Assembly: GCA_037975125.1 (NCBI GenBank)
Contig: CM075851.1
Span: 76,077,349 to 76,141,348, forward strand
Direction: 5' to 3'
DNA length: 64,000 nt
Source: Latrodectus hesperus
Lineage: Eukaryota; Arthropoda; Arachnida; Araneae; Theridiidae
Positions 48,601-58,815 of the stretch are shown here, piece after piece. The translations under genes and the position numbers were made by a program. Below the pieces are notes generated by a model. The model was not told where the DNA came from, ran no database searches, and saw nothing but the letters and a program-made list of their open reading frames with translations. The stretch's first letter is position 1, and every line of letters begins with the position of its first letter.

Positions 48601-51600
48601 AAAAAAGCAAAATTGGAAAGAAATGAAACAGTTTCTTAAATTATATAGATATTTTTCTCTTAAATACATTGAATTCCACCAAAATAAAATTACTCTTTTC
48701 CAACATTTTTTCAAACATAATTAAATATTACCTTGAAAACAGATGAAAGAACAATTACAGGAACACTTCTCAAATCATATTCTGGATCTGATTCTAATTT
48801 TTCTTTTAATTCTCGACAAGCTCGTGCATTTGCTGATTTGCGAAATATGCCTACAGTGAATGGCCCTTGCAGGAAAAGTTGAACTAGCATAGACTGAAAA
48901 TTCAGGTTTTTAATTCAATTGTAAAATTATTAATAAATATAATGAAATAAAATCTTTTATGATTAAAAACTTTTAAAAATCCTAGCAAAATAATTTTTTT
49001 AAAATATATAAAAAAGTTTGATTGTTAACAAGTAAAAAAATTACATTAATTTTTTAACATATTGAATTTCTTAATTCACAGATATTGAATATGTAAGAAA
49101 TATTTAAAAAATAAGTGTTACACATTTTTTGAATATTACAAAAAATTTCACATTAAGACCACATTGAACAAAATTGATTTCAATATAAAAATGATTTGTT
49201 CAACAGTTATTCCACATATAAATTTAAAAATAGCAAAAAATTACCATAACAGGTTTTGGAATCATATTATCTGGACACAGTTTCCAAAGAGAAAGTCCAA
49301 ATAAACTGTGGGGAGGAGGACTACTGTTTCCACTATCAACAGAATCATTTTTGGCTGCAGGACGTCGGAACGGCCAGTTAATTTTAGGATGAGGACGCCT
49401 ATGCTTCTTTCTCTTTTTCTGTAATCTTGGATCTAATAATGAGCAACAAAAAATCAATAACTGAAGTATATATATTTTGGCAAAATAAATAAATTAATAA
49501 CAAATATTTTTGAACGTGTTTTTATTTAAGATACGTCAACCTACCAACTCTAGTCGAATTGTTCAGGGTATTCTTTCGAAGAATAAAATAGCACTTTGTA
49601 TCTGTGCTAATGTTATTCAAATTTCGCAAATCTAAATCAGATCTTCTTAGTAGTTCCCGAATGAAATTCATTTTTATGCTGAAAGGATATTCATGCCCTA
49701 GAATAAAACATGTTACATTAATTTAATTTAAATACATGGATTTAATTTTTAATATTTATGACATTTACAATAGAATTTAAAATTACTAACCTATTAATGG
49801 ATATGGTGCTTCATCTTTTCCAGTTTTTACCCACAATTTATAGTCTTTAATACCATTTTCCTACAATATTGTAAAAAACATTATTTTATATTATCGCTCA
49901 ATTAATATCAAATTTTAGTACAATCAGACAAATATAGCCTAATTACTTACAGAACAATGAAGTTGCTGCAATATAAGTTTGATGGTTTCTTGAACTGTAA
50001 GTTTATTATCCACTTTAAGAGTTTTACACTAGAAATAAATGGAATGAATTGTTTAACAATTACAAAGAAATTAATAAAATATTTAGAAAATTTAAGATAT
50101 TTTTAAATATTTTAATCAAAGAATTTTTAATTTCCAATCAAATTAGTTTAAAATCCTTAAATTTTTATCAAGTTATTTAACAATTATAATATTTTTTATC
50201 TTTTAATGCAAATAAATTATAAAATATTTTCTTAACATACTATTAACAAACTACTTTAATTTTATAAAATATAAATAATTTTTATTAAAGTTTTGAAATG
50301 TTAACACATGATTAGTTTATTAAAATTCACTTTTTCATTAATATTTATGTTTTATTGCATTGGAGTGTATGATACATTACAATGCACACAAATCAGAATT
50401 AAAATATACAAACTAAATTTTACACTATTTTTACTAATTAGATATAATCTCCTCTCCTTTCCCTTTTTACTTCAAACAGGAATATTGCTTTTATGTAGCA
50501 TTTTAGATGTAAACAATGTACAGGAACTGTATACATATAGAAAAAGTGAATGATTTATGCATTAAAAATATAAAATTCTATTGTTTTTCACTTTTTTTAC
50601 AATTAGAGAAAATATAATTCTTCCTTTTCATGAAACAAAGTACAATATAAAATTTAAAATAACACATTAATAATTTTTTAACTTTGAAAAAAGCATTATT
50701 AAAAATAAACTTACCAGTTCTTCGCCAGTATCAGGTCTGCGATAAGAAATCTGTATGGATGTTTGAGATTTGCCTTCTTTTTCTTTGGATTCGTCAATTA
50801 GTCTGAAAATTACATATAATCAATATGTGGATACAATTCCAGCAGTTAGAAATAAATGCATCATTCTTTACAGATTTTTTATTCACTATTATTTTTCAAT
50901 AAACAATTCATATTTTATAATTTTTCTATATAAATCTTAAGAGGAATACTACTGGTAACTTAAATAAAAAGTAAATTTAAAATTTATTTTTCATATTCTA
51001 GTAAAATAGTACAAGGAATTAAGCTTTTATAATGAATAAAAAATTTAAAAATCAAAGTTTTTTATATTTCCTATACAATTAAATTATATAGTCAAATGCA
51101 TATTTCATTTTATTCAATAATTAATAATTCAAAAAGATAACATTTTCTTTATAAAAAATTAAATTTTATGTTTTAGCTTTATTAATGATCTAACCTTAAA
51201 TAAACAAAAATAAAATATAAGCTGCATTATTAAAATTTATTGCATATTTTATCTTTATTATTAACAAGTATAATATATCCGAATAATATCTCAGTCTGAA
51301 AGTTTTTCCAAAAACATTTAAGTCTCAGGATGTGTATTCATGTATTATGGATTTCATAGTATTAAATCAGATTTGCTCTGCAAAAATATTTAGATTTTTA
51401 AAAGGATGAATCTTAATGATAATATTCTACACTCTGTTTAAATTTATTTTCAATAAAATAACTTAAGTTTTCATATCAATAATGTCCAAACATCTTAAGC
51501 TGCTGTAATATAATTAGCAAGATAGAGATATTTTTATTACATAAATTACATTCCAACAAAAACATAGAAATTAGTATATATTTTTGTTGGAAGATAATTT

Positions 51601-54600
51601 ATATAGTTCTCTTTTTCAGTAAAATTAAATATAAATTACATTAGAATAAGAAAGAATCAAAAACAAATCATAAAATTACTTTGCCAAGACTTTATTTGAC
51701 TGCTAAAAGGGAATAATTACAAACAGTACACAAAATTTTTAAAATTTAATTATTTCAATTTTATTTCCAACCGAAAGAAAAAATAAAAATTTCGAACTTA
51801 AGTAAATGCGTTTTACAATTCGAATAAATATGTATTTTAAAAGTATAAAATATTTAAAAGTTCAGAATATTTTTTCTCGTTAATTTATATTCACATCGCT
51901 CCACAAGCTTTTCTTTTTCTTGAAATCGGATGAATTACGATTGTAATCTGAAAGATTTATTTTTCCTGAAGCAAAAATTGTGCTCGCATTTTTATTAGGA
52001 AAATGTCGTTTTTGTGGACGTTTAGACCTATCGCCTTCTTGTGTTCCAATGCCAGCAGCATGTTCTATCTCGAAATTCGAAAGTGTTTTGTTGTCTACAT
52101 TTTCCCCGCTGGAAGATTTATTAGCAGTTGAATCCCCTTCAATTTTCATCATCGAATTATTTGATACGCTGTCTTGAGTTTCAACATAACCACCTTGAGT
52201 TTCTATAGGGTCGTCCATGTTTAATTCGAAATTCTGGATAATATAAACTATACTTTTAAATATAAAAATTTAAACAATGTTTCCTTAGCAACTTTTGAAT
52301 TTTTCTCACAAAAGCTTTAACATTAAAAAAAATTTTACTAACATAAAATTCAGAATAAGTGAAATTCGCTGAGAAAACAAATTCAAAAAGTGAAATTTTT
52401 ATACTGTTGCCATCCTAAGGAAATTTTTCGTAATTGTTTTAGTTAAAAAGTTTTAAAATTAAAACTAAACGCTCTGATAGACTGACATTTTCAGTACTGT
52501 AAAAATTTTGTGAAACAAAAATATTAATTCATTAATTATTCTTAATGTTTAATTAAAATATTTAATGAGGTACTTTTATTTGATTTTGATATTCACGATT
52601 GTATGTTTTGCCTATCTTTTGATTCTGATTAATACTAATCATGGTCAAAGTTTGAGGAATATTTTATCACTATGAAATCTTTAATCGGGATTAACTCTGC
52701 TTCTAAAATTATTTTTATAGTAAAAATTACTCAAAATTAAGGAAAAAACTTCTTATATAAAAATTATCATATAAAACGTTTTTAAATGAGATGGCTTTAT
52801 GTATTAAAATTTTGAATTTGTTCCTCTTTTCACACGTTTAAATAAAATATAAGTCAGTATTTCACATATTAATTAATCTGAGCCCCTCAATTTTCCTTTT
52901 AAAAGTTACATATATAAGCATTATTTCAGGCATTTCGCAGAGACTAGGTGAAATAGATACTATCATTTTCGATGTAAATTTCATGTGTATTAAATGTAAA
53001 ATTTCGAAAAATCAAATTACTTTCTATGTTGACAGGAAACCGCAGGCGCATTTCAAGTTTGATTTCGTGCACATATGCCAGGATTAGATTTTAAAACGTT
53101 TTATTGTTTTATACTAATACGAATAATCTACGTAAAAGCTTCGAAAAAGAGCTTAAGGTGAAGAGATTCTGGTCCAAATAATATAAAGTAAAAATAGAGT
53201 GAGAGATTCGAGAAGATTTTTAATTGCATTTAATTAGAAGGTAACCATTTTGACAATGAGGCACATTTTATAAAATTTTAGAGTTCTAATGCTTTAGTAT
53301 TAAAATTTTTAAGAAAATAATGTATAGATATTCAAACACTCAATATAAATAAATTTTTATATAAATAAATAAAATCTATATTGACTTATTTTTAACAATA
53401 ATAAAAATATAACGCCAGAAATTACATGCATATAAAAGTATTGTACTTACTGTATAAGTTTCTGCTGCCATAAATCTTTTGTCTTTAAAGAACTGTAATA
53501 AAAAATTTAAGATTGTTAAATAGTTAAAATTTAAAGTTTAGAAGATATAGAACGATTTTATTATTTTTTGGAAAATAATGACTGATTAACTAAAACACAT
53601 TTGAGATCGATCCAAAATTTTCACAATACATATTTAAAATTATTAATTAAATAATTTTTTGTGCAAGTATACAAATTTAAAAATAGGCTGGAGAAAACTA
53701 AATTGGATGAGAAATATGGGGATGATCAATTAAAATGGAATCCGTTAGAAATATGTTCACGTATTAAAGTGTCTTATAATCGTAATTTTTTATTTTCATT
53801 AGAAATTGAAAATCGTAATTCAAACGAAAAATTGATTCAATGAAAATTAAAAACTAGATTTTTGGAAAGCTTATAAAATTCTGGGGCCTTTTAGGGATTT
53901 TTTTGGGGGGAGGGAATTGAATGCTTGAAACTAAATTTAATAATGCAATATGTTCTATTTTTATCAATTAATTTCAGATTTAAATTATTTTAATGTAGGA
54001 AAAATGTTTGCTATATATATATTAATTATACTGTAATGTTATTGACAAAAATTTGCTCCAATTAAATATATTTAATAATTTTCACAGAATAGTTATATAA
54101 TCAAAAGGAGAAACTAGACATTTTGCATGCACTTTTAGATTATGAATTTTTAAACAAATAAAAATGGGTTTAATACAAAATGAAAAACAAATATTTAAGC
54201 TAAAAACATCCATATTCTGAGCTACTTATGAAAATTAAAAGAATATTTAAGTATCTGCCAAATTCGTATAGAGGACTTAATTTTTCAATAAATGTTCTAA
54301 AGCAGTGAGAAACACCGTTTTTTTTTCAACAAATTCACTTGTATAATATTTATAAGCAAATGCCAGCCTAAATTACCTTTCTTTTTCGACAAATCGATAC
54401 TATTGTAAAGTTTGAAATTAAAGCTTATCTAGGCCAATTAATAACATTTAAAATAAATAATAATTAGTGCTTTACTTAATGTTTATCAGTATGTTGATTC
54501 TGCGAATTGCAACCTATTTTCAAATACAGCAAGATTTAATACAGGTTTTTCTGGATTATCAAAATACTATTTAGACATTAATCGGTTTACAAGTTATCTT

Positions 54601-55308
54601 CAATCGGTATTTAGCTATACGAGTTCAACAGCATTCGACACATGAGACTCGTACATTCTGATACTTTATCTTCTGGAGATACGACAAATTCTGAATTTTC
54701 GTGAAGCTTTGAAAATTTACAATTCAATTGGAAACTCGATTTTTTCTATCTAAGAATAAATAAATATATAAGTGAAATATTTTATCTTAAAACTTTCAAT
54801 TAATTTTTAATTAAAAAAATTGGACATAATAAGATATATTTGTATAAATAATTTACAAAAAGAAAATTATTCAATTTAACTTTTTAATTGGTTGACTATT
54901 AGAAAAGGTGTAACTTCTCGTATTAATTTTCTTTAGTTTACAGTAACGATGTTATGTAAAATTATTCAGCATATATTATTTTTTGAGTTCTTTAAATTTT
55001 CAGCTTCCTATTCAGAATATTTTTAAGTTAAAAAAGGCAAAGCGTAAATTCAGAGGATTAAATTGATGTAACATGTTGAGATTTATATTTATCTGCATAA
55101 AATTGGAATATTTTAATCCATTTTTAAGTTATTAAAATATTCGATTCATTATTTTTAAACTATATGCCTTTTATAAATATTAAACTCAATTGATTCAAAC
55201 GTTTATACCATAAAATTGCCAAGGTTTCAATATACAATAAAGACAGGATAAAAATATATAGTGGTATGCATTATTTGTTGCACATCCAACTAGAGATTTT
55301 CTCTATCC

Positions 55309-55405
<97 letters not shown>

Positions 55406-58066
55406 GAGCATATTTCTTGCAATTACTCCATTTTGTTTTTGTATACGTTAACACATTAAATATTTGACAAGATTAACAGGTAAACAAATGTAATGTCTAT
55501 AATTCACAAATCCCGGATGCATAATTTAAAAATAGATTTGTATCATTCGAAACAAGAGTAAAATGCAGACAATTTTAAGACTTTTTTTAATACTCTTATT
55601 TTCAATTATTATTAGACTGTTGTATTCTTTCCCGCTTTTTTCAAAAGTACTGACCATACAACTGTCGAAATAAGCAAGCCACAAGAATTTAAAATTATTT
55701 GTACAAAAAAATCTATTTTAGTTTAAAGTTAGAAGAATAATTGACTCCAGAAAAGATATATTTTTTAATCTTTTGAAATTTTAAGCAAAATTCCTTAGTC
55801 TATTTAACTTGAGAATCAATAAATGCTGACTATAGTAAACAAACAAAAAATTTTCTTGATAATGAAAAAAAAAATAATAATCTGAACAAATAAGTGATAA
55901 TCTGAGTTATAAATAAAAAAACTAGATTTATAATACGCAAATCTTCAAAAAAGGAAATAAATATGTTCCACAACTAGTCGTGACATAACACACATATTTT
56001 GCAAATTTTCCAGAGATCTTTAGATGAGATTATACTTTAGCAAATATATTTAGATGAAGTTATAGGAGCAAAAATTATTCAATTAAGCGGAATGTTTTTA
56101 TAATTTAATTTAATCATGTAATGGAGTGATTACAATTTAAATAACAAATTAAATAATACCGAAATCAAAATTTCAATTTTTAATTTAATGTTAGTGATTT
56201 CTTTATTGTATGGTAGTTTGAAAGGTGTATGAGTTTAGATATTCAAAATAAATTTAAAAAGAAGCATAAGAAAGAATCATAATTTGCATTAGCTATTTAA
56301 TTATTTTTAAGAATTCAAAATCTAATTCTCGAAGGAATTAAGATAACTCATGTGAAAATTATAATGTGATGAAGGACTTATAGTGATTTATCATTTTTAA
56401 GTATGTATAAAATATCAGACAAAATTTGGAACAATTCATTACAAATTACATTCTGTATTATATATAATCACTTCCCAATTTTCAATACACATATTCTATG
56501 AATTATTTGAAAAAGATAATGTAAGAAAAATTAAAGAGTTTTTTGAAATTACAAACATAACAACTAAAAGCTAAAATTACATTAATAAATAAATAAATTA
56601 TTTTTAAAAATGCAAAACAGCACAAAATTTTTTTGATAAATTCAACAAATAATTTAAAGTTTGAAGAAGTTAAATTACAAAGAGAATATTTTTAAAATAT
56701 AACTATATATCCACTTACTACTAAAATCGAAGACACATCAAACTCTCGTAAGATATAGGCGTAGAGTAGAGCACAAAATGATATGTATAAAACGACTAAA
56801 ATGAAATTTTGAAACGAAAAGTCTAAGATCACGTACACACTTATGCGTTTCGTTCCCTCAAGCAGACTGTGGGCGAAGTGCGACTCGAAGAGGGGAGCGA
56901 GCGAAAATGAAGTGAAGGACAGACCAGCACACTGTTGTTACAGGTGGAGGGGTGGGGAATATCTGTCAAACCCCTGAAGGGTTGGTGGAGGTGGGCTTCG
57001 GGGTCTGAAGGTCAAACCTCCCCTTTTCAACCCTCACCACTCCTCGCAGCTCCAAAGCAGAATAGTGAGATAGTTGGAAAAGAATGGACTGCTCGGACAC
57101 TGCAAATTACTGTCTACGATTTCGATGGGACCATAGAAAAAGTGCCAAATCTATATACAATATATGATCAAAGTACAATTGAATATTGCTCATGCTGTAC
57201 AATATGGTGGAATTTTACTTAAATTTTATACCTTAAAATATTTTAAAATGCGTTTAAGCTCCATAGACTATAAATTCTAAAAATGAACACAATTGTATTT
57301 TTGTCATACATGTATCAGTTCAATACATCTTACTGCCAGGCAGTAAGACGTATTGAACTGATAATGCCAAAAATATTGGAGGAATTCCTTTGTACAAAAT
57401 GAATTTCCTTATCGATAAGATACAATGACAAATAGCACTTTAATATTGATTATATTGCTACTGGTGTGGTCTTTCGATTCAAAGAAAATTTTTTCCTGGA
57501 AAGCGATATCGTGGCTGTATTCCAGAAAATTCGTCTTGTGGAGCCTGAACTATACTGCGTACCAATCTTTTTTAAAATAGAATATCCAAGACCAAACTTT
57601 AAATTGTCCCATTTTGCTATAAATTATATTTAAGTTTTTATATTTCAATTAAAGAATGAAATTTACATATAGTTATTAATCATATTACTTGCACACACAC
57701 ACAGTATATACATATATATATTATTTTATATTATAATTTTTGAAATTATATTGAATTAGACAGGTGATTCATAATTCATATATGTTAAAAATGTCATTAA
57801 TTTGTTTACAAGTTATTTCAGCATTTTCATAAAACTGCTTAAAATAATTTATGATAATGAAAAAGGATGCATATTAAGAAATATTTTCGGTATATCAATT
57901 GTTTCCCCATTTTTTATTTCCCTCTCACGTTTTTTTGCATAAATGTGTGCTAAAAAATCAGACTTCAAATTTATATTTACAAATTATATATTTACGTACT
58001 ACTTATAAATGAAAGAAAATTTTAAATGTATAAGAACGCTCCTTTACACAAAGTTGTCCAGTTTTA

Positions 58067-58155
<89 letters not shown>

Positions 58156-58734
58156 CATTTTCAATAACAGCTGTTTTAATTGATTGTGGTTTCAGTTTAA
58201 CATATGCTAGATGAATTTCTTGAATAACTGAAAATTGGCCCAAAGGTTAATTAAGACGTCTTAAGCATTTCAATTCAGGCTTACGATAATATTAAATGAA
58301 TAGGAAATACAAGATATTATTAAAGTTGAATTATGAATACCTATGCTAAAAGTAATGCATTTCAAAAGTAATTTGCTGATATGTATTGAATACATAGTAC
58401 AGAGTAGTTGTGCAAAGTACTTTCTTAGATTTAAGTACAAACTTTTATTCTAATGAAGTATATATTTTTTAAATGCAGACAAATTTTTTTAAATTAAGAT
58501 ATTTGCAGAAAACATATTTTGTACATAAATCCTAACATATATTATCTGAATATCTATCATTGGTTGATGAGCTTTTAGTACCTCTCTGTAACGCTGGGAA
58601 TAATATATTGTAGTTAGCACTAGGATTTATTTTTTGAAAGTGAAAACACACTATTATGTATTAACATAGAATTATGTAATTTTGACCATCCGACTGAACG
58701 AAAACTTGTCGCAGAAAATGTTATCTATTGATTC

Positions 58735-58815
<81 letters not shown>

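Noticed and set aside
56935..57222. 95-residue plus-strand ORF (Trp/Gly-rich) as a gene
   Set aside because: It spans the GC-rich island and runs into ordinary AT-rich DNA; no motif, and its start depends on a chance acceptor-like CAG.
57313..57363. Resemblance of CATCTTACTG in the palindrome to the miR-8/miR-200 star strand
   Set aside because: The match is about ten bases, the loop is a single base and the mature arm motif AATACTGTC is absent.
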